From the NCBI GenBank assembly GCA_019321725.1, contig CM033106.1:15970551-16034550 (forward strand): a stretch of DNA of 64,000 nucleotides, read 5' to 3'. The translations under genes and the position numbers were made by a program. Each line of letters opens with the position of its first letter. Position 1 is the first letter of the stretch. The notes under the pieces are model-generated. The model saw only the letters and a list, made by a program, of their open reading frames with translations, did no database searches and was not told the origin of the DNA. Shown piece by piece: positions 1-10,514 of this stretch. The DNA comes from Paulownia fortunei. Lineage: Eukaryota > Streptophyta > Magnoliopsida > Lamiales > Paulowniaceae.

Positions 1-87
1 TCAATTTAACATTTTTCAGACTAAAGTCATAAAGGCATAATACATGATCGTTATCCTATGTGCGACCATGCGTCGTAGCAATGAGTA
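1..87 (-). repeat. Ty1-copia LTR scrap fused to reverse transcriptase
   Basis: Read on the minus strand, these bases match the part of the long copia LTR just inside its 5' end (compare 29671-29720: GGGGCATGGTCACGCA and the following GATCATGG and GGTCTTAAA landmarks), in degraded form. The piece follows directly after the RT segment at 280-88. In an intact copia element RT and LTR are separated by RNase H, so the junction at about base 87 marks a deletion or recombination. It may be the last visible part of copia-D, or it may continue beyond the window. Confidence 0.55.
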
Positions 88-280
88 GGATGTCATCAAC
101 ATATAAAATAACAAACATCAATGCACTCCCACTAACCTTCTTATACACACAAAGTTTATCCAGATTATTGAAAAAACCAAACAATTTGATTGCCTTATTG
201 AATCAGATGTTCCAGCTTAGGGGAGCCTGTTTGAGTCCATAAATAGACCTCTTAGCCCTTGTAAAACTTTTGCTTGCTTC
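88..280 (-). pseudogene. copia-D reverse transcriptase core (fragment)
   Basis: The minus-strand translation shows the copia RT landmarks RSIYGLKQA, WNI, CVYKKVSGSA and LYVDDILLI. The catalytic YVDD box, coded at 103-92, is intact. The segment is about 60 codons long, with in-frame stops. It follows, in minus-strand order, the RT N-terminal piece at 2153-1666, but about 75-80 residues are missing between the two, where the 281-1665 insertion now sits. It is the last recognisable coding part of copia-D, the oldest host element in the nest, and cannot be functional. Confidence 0.75.
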
Positions 281-1665
281 TTTTGGATTTGAAATAATCA
301 AGATACAATATTATTTGTGTTATCTTGTTTAGTATTGTATCTTATTTGTGTCTTCACATCTATTTGCCATATTCTATAGTTATAATATGTAGATATGCTA
401 ATAAGATCTGAATGGACCTCAACATTGCAATTAGTAAGAAGCTTTTCTCATATTTAACTCTTTATCTTTGAGTGTAATGCTTCGCTATTGTTCGTGAATA
501 TTTTGCAAACCATAAGTGCATGGTGTCAAGTTTTAATGTAACATTGAATTGAGTTGAGTATCTACAAGGACTATAATAAAAATTGTATCAAGTACCATAA
601 TTTAAATAATTCCAAATTTATCTAGAAAATTGAGATGCAAAGGCAAGAGTAGATTCTTAGAAGCAATACAACAAACACCTTATGAATAAGAAATTCTAGA
701 TGAATGACTCACCTAATTATCACCTATGTTCTTATTTCCAAAATATATCAATTCAAGTCAATAACATATGTAAGCTTATCAATTCCCTCTGTCGAGTGTC
801 GAATTGATTATGAGTTCTAACATAAATTTCAATATCTCTATAAAAATTCAAGAATAAAACTCTACAAAAGTTCAATGAATTCTTCTTCAAAACTTTAAAG
901 ATTTCATAAGTTTTTCAACTATATGATTTCTAGATTGTGTTATTCTTATGATCATGTATAATCTTCCTTCTCTCGAGTATCGAATATCATACATCAAAAT
1001 AATATCAATTAATGATCAAATAATCAAGATGCAATACTAAACAAGATAACACAAACAAGATGAATAACTTAAACTAATATTGATTGGAACTCAAACCATA
1101 GGATCAAATAAGGTTACATCATCCTCTAAAAAGAAAAGTTTAGTTTATCATGGATGAACAAAACTTCAAGAAATATATAAGAAAGAACATAAAAATTGTT
1201 CACCAATTTGTGAAGTGAGATGAATGGTTGAAGTTCTCCTTGTTTTCAAGAATGGTTTCCTTAGTCGATGCAAATCTTCTCTTCAACTTCTTAAGATGAT
1301 TGCTTCCTTTTCTTCTCTTAATAGTCTTCCAAAAACCCCTAAAATCATTAGTCGATATGCCGTAACATGATATCTTTATGCCATGCATGCTTTTGTGGCC
1401 TGAATATCATTAGACTGGCATATCGCGACATACACCTTTGTGCTTACTTTTCTTCATTTTTAGGCCATGCCACAACATGGAATGACCGTGTTGTGGCATG
1501 CTTTCATCTTTTTCATATTTCTGGCTTATTTTGTCTCTTATTTTTCTTTTTGACTTGCATTTTGGAGAGTTGTTTTATAATGCATTAAAACACACATAAA
1601 AATTAGATAAATTACTTGAGATCAATCAAATAATCGATCTATAAGTACTTAATTTGTTGGTATAA
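281..1665 (-). repeat. Ty3-gypsy-like LTR relic inside copia-D
   Basis: This block separates two adjacent parts of the copia-D reverse transcriptase. Read on the minus strand it has the layout of the gypsy-type LTRs at 8939-10514 and 50220-48580: a palindromic CCACAACA/TGTTGTGG section early on, then a long AT-rich part. Near base 550 it has a 3' tail with GATACTCAACTCAATTC followed by AAACTTGACACCATGCACTT, close to the tail of the other copies. The outer part at 281-500 does not fit this model and carries an extra inverted copy of a 35-base segment. No coding region was seen, and the short open frames are chance. The family is an inference from layout, not from a database match. Confidence 0.45.
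1466..1500. repeat. 12-bp inverted repeat (hairpin)
   Basis: CATGCCACAACA at 1466-1477 is followed after an 11-base loop by its exact complement at 1489-1500. The site lies in the 5' part of the gypsy-like LTR relic, where related LTRs in this window also carry CpG-derived GCCACGGC or GTGTTGTGGC palindromes. Confidence 0.8.
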
Positions 1666-2153
1666 AACCAGCTTATCAGCTGCTAGTCATGCCTCATAGG
1701 TCACTACCTCTCCATCTGCTCCAAAACTTTCGCTTGTAAACCCATTTGCAGCTAATGGGTACAATACCCTCTAGTAGGTCCACCAATGTCTATATCTTGT
1801 TGGAGTACATGGAGTCCACTCAAATTGCATGACATCTTGCCATCTTCTCGAATCAATGTTAGACATCGCATCTCCATAGTTCGTCAGATCATCTTCTCCT
1901 TATTATTCTCTAATAAAAGTTGTACATTTAGGTCGTTTTGAGATCCTTTCAAATCCTTAGGAGGTTGTGTGCCTAAAGTGTTAGTAGTTGGTTCAGGCAC
2001 CATTGCCTCATGTGGGAAACTTTATGACTTTTAAATTTTCACAACTTTTATGATCTCATCTTTTCTATCCAATAGAATTTCTTCTCTAGAAAAGTAGCAT
2101 TCCTTGAAACAAACACGTTTTGTTTTAATGGATAAAAATAATATCCAATGAAT
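1666..2153 (-). pseudogene. copia-D integrase C-terminus to RT N-terminus (fragment)
   Basis: The minus-strand translation starts with IGYYFYPLKQNVFVS and RNATFLEKKF, the end of copia integrase. It continues through a degraded linker into the RT start, with WQDAMQ-, DSMYSNKIWTLVD-, GIVPISCKWVYKRK- and VVTYEARL-like strings in several frames (stops and frameshifts). The matching regions of copia-B (20915-21400) and copia-C (27655-28160) show the same order. At 2153 the frame is cut by the 5' LTR of copia-E, within the conserved ESIGYYFY stretch. The preceding integrase core is missing from the other side of copia-E (12561), so it was deleted there. Confidence 0.75.
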
Positions 2154-4262
2154 TGTTAGAGTAGTGCTTGACGATCCAATTGATTTAGTCGTTCTTATAC
2201 TCTTATGAATCAATCTTATTCATATTAATATTATTAAAATGACAATCTTCATCTTAAATTCATCATAAGAATTAGATGAGTCCTCAGATCACACATAGCT
2301 ATGGGGCATGATCTTGGAATATGCCTCCAAGGCTGTGGTTTTAAAATATTCCAAGTTAAGGATCAATGAGATGGGACATCAGTGATCCTGTTGAGACTTG
2401 CGCATATGATGTAGGCTCGAAAGGAGGATACCTCATTCTAAGGGTATTGGTGTAGTGACACTAGTGCATGTATATGAGTGCTTGTTGGAGAGCAAGTACA
2501 TTGAACTACCCCACTTGGAAATTTCCAATTAGAAATATTTTATTGTCGAATGAGAATTTTCTCATTACGATAGTGCAAGAATTAATCCTTGAATTTGAGG
2601 CACCATGGTAACCTTGTGCATAGCATGTTTCACTTTGATGTATTTTTCGATTACATGACAATCACACAGGGGTTTACGTTGGGTATAATATCTTCATGTA
2701 TGGAGGTTAATGAGTGGCCAACAAAGGATCTGTCACCTATCTAGATGAATATGTGAATCTCTCATATATTCCACTATACTTGACTCTAAAATCCTTGGCC
2801 AATGTTGGATGAAATTAGACGTGGGGTTTTCTAATTGTTCATCATCGAGTCATGCTACTAGGAATGGATACATAGTTATTGAACTATTGGGGTTTTGACT
2901 AATAATACATGTCTTAGGCTCAATTGGGAGATTAGTTGATGGAAAGACCGTACTTGCATAGAATCGCAATTGGAATAGGTTCGCACTTTCACCTAAGACT
3001 AGAATGATGCACTGCTAGGTGTTTCCCATGAATTATGAGCTTTTGAAATTAATGAGTTAATTCCAAGAGGATTACTTAATTAGATTAACTAACTGAAATA
3101 ATTAATTTATTTAACTAAGTCACAAGAGTTGTGAGCCCACGACTAGCTTAGAGTGAGCCTAAGGAATCACACACAAAATTTGGACAAGTCTATTTCTAGC
3201 TTAAAAATTAATCCAAGTGTTGGATTACATTAATTAATGCAATTAATTAATGAGACTTAAATTAATTTAAGTGTTGAATTAATTAATTAGATTAATGGAT
3301 TGGACCTAATTAGATTAGAAAGCCCAATTGAAATATTTAATTAATTGATTAGATTAATTAAATAATATGAGCCTGATTAAATCATTAGATGAATTAATTT
3401 AATTGATTGGATCAGCTAAACTAGACCTAATTGATTAATTAGGCCTAGACCCATTAGGTGTGGGTATGTAGGAAGTCCATTAGGAAATTGCATTGGGAAT
3501 CCAATTCTTAGAGGAAGTTGGACTGAGAATCAAATTCCTAAGAGATAATAAGAAAAAAGAAAATTTCTTATGAGATAAAGAAATTTTATAATAGAGTTGG
3601 AGATAAAGAAGGAAGGAGAGTCCAACATGGAATGGACTTTGAGGGAGACATTTTAACAACCCTGTTGGATGTTATTTTGGAGTGAAAAGGCAGCAGATTT
3701 TTGGCTACAACAAGATGTGAAAATAGTCCACTCTCTCTTGAAGAGAAACATATTCTTCATTCCCAAAAATTTGTCCATTCTTCCTCCTTTAATCTCCCAA
3801 AGTTCGCCAACCTTTTACCTAGTTTAATTCTTGATTCAATTATTAAATTAAGAATTAAATCAAACACCTAAAACACTAATTGTTAGTGTGTTCTTGTTCC
3901 AAATAAAATCATTATAGGATAGAATAATCCAATCAAAAACTACTAGCATAAGATTCGGTTATGAGTCGGCATTCAAGGTGTGGATACCATTAAAGGGATA
4001 ACATTTAGGATCCTAGAAGTGAATCAATTTTCAATCAAAGGAGTTCGAATTGAAAAACTTGGAGATTCATTCGTACATTGAATCGTTTCAATCCCTATAT
4101 TAGCCGGAGTACAATAAAGGTAAGAGTTTATGAAACCTTCTTGGTTATCGCGAAAGAGTTTTGAGATTAGTTTTATTACATGTGATTTAATGTATGTTTA
4201 TGTTTTTGAAAATTTTTAAATTCCACTACGTATATATTTCTCGGGACTGCAGGAACCCAACA
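2154..4262 (+). repeat. 5' LTR of copia-E (2.1 kb)
   Basis: The LTR starts TGTTAGAGTAGTGC and ends GGAACCCAACA, directly before a primer-binding site. It aligns along its whole length with the other long copia LTRs of the window through landmarks such as GGGGCATG, GAGGCACCATGGTA, TGACAATCAC and GTTGTGAGC, a TTAATTAA-rich middle (3060-3440) and a 3' part ending in TTCCACT. A short deletion has removed the GCGCATATGATG segment near 2308. The TTGGAGTG and TTCATTCC part around 3680-3780 may hold the transcription start of the element, but I cannot place a TATA box with confidence. Confidence 0.85.
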
Positions 4263-4263
4263 G

Positions 4264-4274
4264 TGGTATCGAGC
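4264..4274 (+). other. primer-binding site of copia-E
   Basis: TGGTATCGAGC lies two bases after the LTR end. It is one base shorter than TGGTATCAGAGC, the usual copia site complementary to the 3' end of initiator methionine tRNA. Confidence 0.75.
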
Positions 4275-6420
4275 TAAGGTTCGTGTGTTTTTTATACTTT
4301 TTGATTGTGCTTATTTAATATATATGACAAATTAAATATTTATATGTGTGATTGATTTTGAATTAATAAATTTCTTTATTTGGGATTAATTTTAATAATT
4401 ATTAAAATGTTTTAAGAAATGAGACGAATTAAGAAATTAGATTTCTTAATTCAAGAATTTCAAGATTTGTGAAATTTTGAATTTCTTGATCTAAGAATTT
4501 TGAGATTTGTGAAATCTTGAACGTGGAAAGAAATAAAAAATTAAAAAGGTTGATTTCTTGATCAAGAAAATTAGTTTCTTGAGCAAATTTTCAAGATTTC
4601 TTGATAAATCAAGAATTCTTGATAAGATCAAGAAAGTAAGAAATCAGAATTTTGTGAAAACCTTGAATTATTAAACAATATATATTTTTTAAAAAAATTG
4701 GGATTGTCGGCTTAACGACGATAGGTCACCAGTCAGGCAGGTCAGACACCCGACGTGCGAGCGTCGGCCACCCGACCTGCCGGCAATGGGCACCCGATGT
4801 GCGGGGGACCAACCACCGAATGGGTGGGCTGCCCAGGCACACAAGCACCAGATGGGTGCCAAATATGTGGGCACCATGACACACGTTGGGTACCTCAGGT
4901 AGCTCGTAGTGTGCACAACCACTGAGCAGGCTGCTTGGCAGCCTGCCACCCAACGTGTAGTAGTCTTGGTTTACTATCCCATCCCATCTCGTTACGTAAT
5001 TGTTATGTGAAATTTATAATTTTTGTTTTAAAATTAAATGTTAATTTTAATTTTTGAAAAATTACTTTTTATGAAAAATTATTTTTATAATCCCAAATTT
5101 GAAAAAAAATACACATAACGTAATCGATAAATTTACATGCTTTAATTCTCATATGTTGATTATTTGTTAAGCATGTTGTTGGATGATCATGGAGCCTAGG
5201 CCAATGTGATCGGTTTAATTTTATGCACTTATTAGTTATTTTTGGGTTTCAATTAAAATGAGGCCTGTGAGTCTTGTCTTTCTCTATTTTCATTCTTGAT
5301 GTACTTCTATCTTCCTTCTATGTACCTCTTCTTGGAATTGTTCCTAGGTTTCTTGTAGTCTTAGCAAATGTAATGAGTGTAGAATCAGGTGGTAAGGTGT
5401 ATCTTTTTATAATTTGGCAAACATTACAAGAAGATGGAGAAAAAAATAAGGAATCAAGGCCCATGAATGTATGAGATACATTTATATAATAGGTAGGTCA
5501 ATTTGTATTTTAATTATCACCCTTAGATTGACCTTGATCCACTTTGGCTCGAGTGGATCGTATAGGATTAAAAACTCATGATTATCCATTTATTTAAGTA
5601 TGTATGTGATGCATGCTGCGTTTATTTAATGATTCCTTATGATGTATGCTTGCCATCATTATAATAGTGAACATTAAATAAACAAGATAAGAAAATGATG
5701 AGATCTTGCATAATAAATCTAGTACGACCCTCCCTTGAAAATATTTCAAGTTGAGAACCTTGATTAGTTTGATATCAAGCGTAAATGGGTAATATTAGAT
5801 GAGACTGAATCGTCTATGCCTTCCATTAAAAGTAGTAGCATGACAATACACTACCACATTTAGTCCATCGGCCATGAGTCGTAAGATGTGCTAAGTGTTG
5901 GCAAGCTATGACTACTACTAAGCATTGTGATGTCAATAGGGTGGACCCATCTTTATCGTTAGCCATGAGTCATGGGACGTTTAGATACTTCATCTATGTG
6001 GATATTTGATGGGTAATGCTTGACACTTAGTACTATATGAGCTCATAAAATTGGGGTATATGGGAAGAGGTGAGACAAAATAGCTTAAGGGTTACATGGG
6101 GATACAATTGCTAATGTTGTTAGCTACATTTTGATTTTGTTGTACGAGCTCATAAAATTGGGGTGTATAGCAAGGCTAATTGGACCTCAAGCCCACTAGA
6201 AAATTGAATTTCTCAAATTTCTATCTACAGAGTGATAGTATTTAAATAAAATAGTGGGAGACATGTATGATTGAAGATCAAATCATAAATGGATATTAAT
6301 AGAATGAATGCTAAGTTTTTTGCCTCGCATAGGATAATAGTTATCGCTAGAAATTCCATTTAGGATAATCTAGACAAATAAATAAACTTGTCAGCTCAAT
6401 CTATCTAAAATGATAGATGT
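4275..6420 (+). repeat. copia-E leader and eroded gag region
   Basis: This is a long non-coding leader like those at 12028-12560, 17379-18901 and (minus strand) 58385-57057. Its landmarks include ATTTATATGTGTGATTGATT, repeated TTTCAAGATTTGTGAAAT segments (4440-4680), a GC-rich block (4700-4965), GGATGATCATGGAGCCTAG (5181), AGGCCCATGAATGTATGAGA (about 5456) and GGGCCTCAAG-type sequence near 6180. The gag start seen at 18902 in copia-B is not recognisable here. Sequence jumps from the leader end (about 6310-6400) almost directly to the zinc knuckle, so most of gag was deleted. Short open frames in this stretch are not genes. Confidence 0.65.
4700..4965 (+). repeat. GC-rich block in copia leader
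   Basis: This GC-rich island sits in very AT-rich surroundings and contains several variants of CACCCGAC(G/C)TG and TGGGCACC. The same position in the other copia leaders also holds a GC-rich block, but with different sequence (12450-12550, 17540-17635 and 58283-58380 reversed). Two overlapping open frames on the minus strand (86 and 75 codons) follow from the lack of AT-rich stop codons and are not credible genes. Confidence 0.6.
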
Positions 6421-8756
6421 TTGTCACTATTGCAGATATTTAGGGCACAGAAAGAGGAAACACAAATATTAACTTGCTTAGTTGAATTAGAAGGGGTTCT
6501 AATTCAAATTTACACTTTGTTGATATCAACCATTAAGGTTGATAAATTTTTCTTGGGTATTAGATACTAGATATGATCCCATCTCTACAAGGGGTTGCAG
6601 AGGATGACAAGAAAATAAAGACTAAGATAAATGGCGATCCTTAATCTTGAGATTAAAGCAAGAGTTACTTTATTGGCTATAGGAATGATCCACTTAATTC
6701 TGGATGGAATTAGGATAGTATTAGTTATTTATCTTTGCTACATTGACAAATGAATTATACGATCCCAAAATTCCATGCTACGTAATCAATAAATTAATAT
6801 TAGAATTAGATAATCAAAATAACGCATACTTGTGGTAAACTAGATTAGGTCATATCTTTAAAGAAAAAGTTCACCAGATGGAACATTTGCTTGACCCGAC
6901 TTGCATGAGGTGCTAACTTATAAATTTTGTCTCAAGGGAAATATGATTAAATTTTGTCTCTAATGGATATCATTTTTGTGATCCTTAAGAATAAGGAGTT
7001 TGTTTTCTAGGGATGCCACCTTCTTGAGAAGAAGAAAATTCTGTTAAATAAAAATGACTAGATTATAGAGCTTGAAGGAGTTCAAGAACCACAGTTTGTC
7101 CCACAAGTGGCAATAGTGTATAAACAAATTACTAAAACTTCTAGTACACAACCTCTAAATAGATCTAAAAGCATCTTAGCACTACTTATACAATAAGAGC
7201 CTATTGCTAGAGAGCAACAAGGAGGATCTTCTTTTTGAATATTGATCCAACTAAGGAATAATGATGTATGACATCAACTTGGGATGATGGCAAAATGCCA
7301 TGCAATCTAAAATGGACTCTATGTACTCCAATAAGGTTTGACCTTGGTGGGCCCATTAGTGAGAATAATTCTCATTTTCTATAATTGGGTCTACAAAATA
7401 TAAAATTGGAGAAACCAAAAGGTTGTGGCCTATAAAGGCACGATCGTAGCAAAGTGTTAAGGAAAAGTCCATTTAGATCCTACTGATGAGGATACCTTTT
7501 ACCAGATATGATGCTAAAGTCCATTCAGATCCTACTAGTTATATCTACGTATTACAACTATTAGATATGACAAAGGGATGTGAAGACCACTTTTCTCAAT
7601 AGGGTATTGAGAATGGGATATAAGTTAAGCGAATTGAGGTCTTCATATCAAACAGAAGCAAACAAAAGGTTTGTGAGCTTCAAAGATATGTTAAGGTTCA
7701 AAATAAATTTCTTGAAGGTGGAACACTTGATTTGCTAAGTTAATCAAAAAGTTTGATATCCTTAGGAATGCGAATGACCAAGCATGTATAAGAGAGTTAG
7801 TGGGAGCATGGTAATGATTGTTGTGTTTTACGTTGATAATATCTACTCATAAGGATAATGTAGGAATGTTGCAGTCAACTTAGACTTATCTTCTACAAAG
7901 TTTAGTAAGAGGGATTTTAGAGAAGCATCCTAGGGATTGGGGATATAGATTTATGGAGATAGATCTAAAAGGATGCTTGGACTATCTTAAATCTAAGTAC
8001 ATAGATTGATGCTAAAAGGGTTTAACATGGAACAATCCTACAAGAGATTCTTATTACTTTTGAAAGAAAGAGAAACAATAACTCATATACTGTACACATC
8101 CTTGATAGGATGTATAAAATATGTAAATCTATGTACAAGATTTGATATCAGAAATTTTTTGAGTGTCATGAGTAGATATTCATCGATTTGATGCATAAAG
8201 TGTTGGAAGCCGTAAAGATAATCTTTGGTACTTACGAAGCATTAAGGATCTCTTATTAGAGTATAGGTATGAAGAACTGAAACTAAAATGCTTCATCTAG
8301 TTTTTAGTCCAATATAGATGACTCGAAGTCTATGTCTAGATTCATGTTCATCTTAAATAGTGGGACGGTTAGTTGGAGAGAGTTCAAAGCTTATAACAAC
8401 CATGGATTCCACCATCGTGGTTGAATATACCGGGGCATATGACACTGCGAAAAAAGACTGTTTGTATGGGAGCTTCATCCAAGTATTGGATGTAGTTCTA
8501 ACTATTGTTGATTGAGTATTAGAGTACTACAATAACAATAGGGGCTATTGCGCAAGTAAAGAAATGTATCATCAAAGGATCTACATAGAAATAAATTAGT
8601 GATACCATGATTTTGAAAATCGCTGGTTGAGGCAACATAAGAGGGGAAAGTTTTACCTTGGCAGAAAATATAACAAACCCACTGATTTATCCCAAAGATA
8701 AGTATTTAAAGGACATCTTGGAGAAGATGGGCCTTAATACAAGGACAATTATCTGT
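6421..8756 (+). pseudogene. copia-E pol remnant (zinc knuckle to RNase H)
   Basis: Coding order is that of Ty1-copia. A knuckle CHYCRYLGHRKRKH lies near 6423, then a protease-region FFLGIRY/VLDTRYD-like string near 6550. Pre-integrase and integrase pieces lie at 6840-7020, and the RT start near 7260-7360 (MTSTWDDGKM, CTPIRF). RT continues with KSIQILLVISTYYNY near 7520 and FYVDNIY near 7830, then EASxGLGIxIYGDRSKRM near 7930. RNase H-like sequence at 8280-8720 ends before the polypurine tract. YVDD has become YVDN. Dozens of stops and frameshifts and a missing integrase core make it non-functional. Confidence 0.7.
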
Positions 8757-8772
8757 GGGGCAAGTAGGAGAT
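8757..8772 (+). other. polypurine tract of copia-E
   Basis: GGGGCAAGTAGGAGAT lies immediately before the 3' LTR and matches the tracts at 29511-29525 and 58847-58862. Confidence 0.75.
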
Positions 8773-8938
8773 TGTTAGAGTTGTGTTCGATGAGCTAATT
8801 GATTTGACCGTCCTTATATTCTTATGAATTAATCTTATTCATGTTAATATCATTGAAATGTCAATCTTCATCTTAAATTCATCATAAGAATTAGATGAAG
8901 TCCTTAGATCACACATAACAATGGGGCATGGTCACGAA

Positions 8939-10514
8939 TGATAAACTTATAATTTGATATATTTCTGACACTCTCAAAAGCACAAATTTGGATGTTTTAT
9001 CTCATATTTGATGGTATTGTAACTTATCTTGTGATATATGTTGCGTAGGTACAAAGTTGAAAGAAATGGGTTGAAATATGAAAAATGTGAAAAATAGAAA
9101 AAAATCCAAGTTGTGGCCCAGAAAATCCAGCGACTCAAGTAGATAAAAAGTGATAGTAAGTTTTGAGCTACGACCCAGAAATTCCATGCCACGGCCCCAA
9201 ATGCATAATACATTTTGAGCCATGACCCATAAATTCCATGTGGCGACCCCAATGCAAAGATTCAAAAATAAAAGGTTTCGAGCCATGACCTTAAAATTGA
9301 GTCGCAGCTCCACTATGTGTAACAGAAAAATATTCTCCAGCGAGATTTTGATGACAAGTGGCGAAAAAATGCTCATTTTGGCATCTTTCTTATTTCCCAC
9401 ACCTTAGATACAATACATACATAACTATCCATGTGATAATATACGCTATATACACAAATCATATCACACTTTACATCACATAATTCATCACCCACACATA
9501 CTCTACACCTAAATTCTCACACACATTTTCTCTCCATGCTAAACACACATTTTTCTATATTTCTTCACACACCACACTAAGAAACATATACCTATTACTA
9601 AGAATCTTGGGATTTGAAGACAAAAGGAGGAGTTTCATTGGGTATTGAAGATTGTGAAAAAGAAGTAAAGAATCACTTAGTGGTTGTAATCTTCTACTTT
9701 AATTTTTTCTTTCATTTTGTTTAGTTTTGAAAAATTTGTAAGAATCACGATGTTGGGAAACACTTGGTGTTTGCTTAATTTCAATATGAACTAAATCACT
9801 TTTGTCAAGGATTGGAAAGCCATTTCTATGGAGTTATGAGTTTATATTTATATTGTGATTGGAATGTTGTTTTTATTGTGATGAGCATATGTTATGTTTT
9901 TAATGCTTCTTGAGACTTGGCTAATTTCAAGTTGATTTTAATTATTGCAATTAAGACTGAGAGGTGAGATTGCAATAATGGATTGAGTAGTACATACTAT
10001 AGACTGACTCCTATAGAGATATATGCATAGGTACGTGCGGTAGTTATAGTTGTGAAAATAAAAAACTAGTGGAATTAACAAAGCTCAAGGCACTCTTAGT
10101 AGGATGGCCCACAGCTAGAGATGGCACCAGTGGCCTACTAGGAATAGATTTGGTCCGACTCGAGAGAGAGCACCAATTACATTAGGAAGACCCACCATCA
10201 CACAACCTACATCATTCCTAATCACAATTAATCCAGGTTCATAATCACATAGGATGGCTAACCACCACCACAATCAATAGGTTAGTAAATGAATTCAATC
10301 CCCTAATCTCTTTAGGTCTTAGTTAATTTTGTCAATTTAGTAGTTGTTGCATTTTAATTCAACCACCACTACCATAATCAATATGTTAAATATAACATAG
10401 GTAATCTGTATTTGGTACTTACACACCCACTCCTTACGGATACTCTACTCTACTCATTATTTATTACTTGTTGACACCATGCATTTGCAATTTGTACCAC
10501 TTATTTTGGGGTCA
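8939..10514 (+). mobile_element. gypsy-type LTR inserted in copia LTR
   Basis: This 1.58-kb block starts TGATAAACTTATAATT and ends TTATTTTGGGGTCA. It has a GC-richer section with imperfect repeats (9105-9330), an AT-rich middle and a 3' tail with GGATACTCTACTCTACTC and CTTGTTGACACCATGCATTT. That tail recurs in 47948-48566 (plus), in 50220-48580 (minus), and more loosely in 54262-54493 and 1665-500. TG...CA ends and the resemblance of the start to the Athila LTR here (TGATAAGTGC) support a Ty3-gypsy solo LTR. I found no exact target-site duplication, so the ends may be off by some bases. Two overlapping minus-strand frames (132 and 92 codons) are chance. Confidence 0.65.
9105..9330 (+). repeat. 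imperfect ~60-bp tandem repeats in gypsy-type LTR
   Basis: Three to four degenerate units share TTTTGAGC(C/T)A(C/T)GACCCA(G/T)AAATTCCATG followed by CACGGCCCC- or GGCGACCCC-like sequence. The pattern is consistent with former CpG-rich palindromes that have lost CpG by C-to-T change. Confidence 0.6.

Noticed and set aside
3200..3440. Microsatellite or origin-like AT-rich array
   Set aside because: The TTAATTAA-type sequence is a regular part of every copia LTR here, not an independent locus.
4689..4953. Two overlapping minus-strand frames of 86 and 75 codons
   Set aside because: They lie in the GC-rich block of the copia leader, where stop codons are rare; no recognisable protein, and the block differs in other copies.
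9002..9400. 132-codon minus-strand frame
   Set aside because: It lies within a gypsy-type LTR over imperfect repeats; no domain, and related LTRs do not keep the frame.
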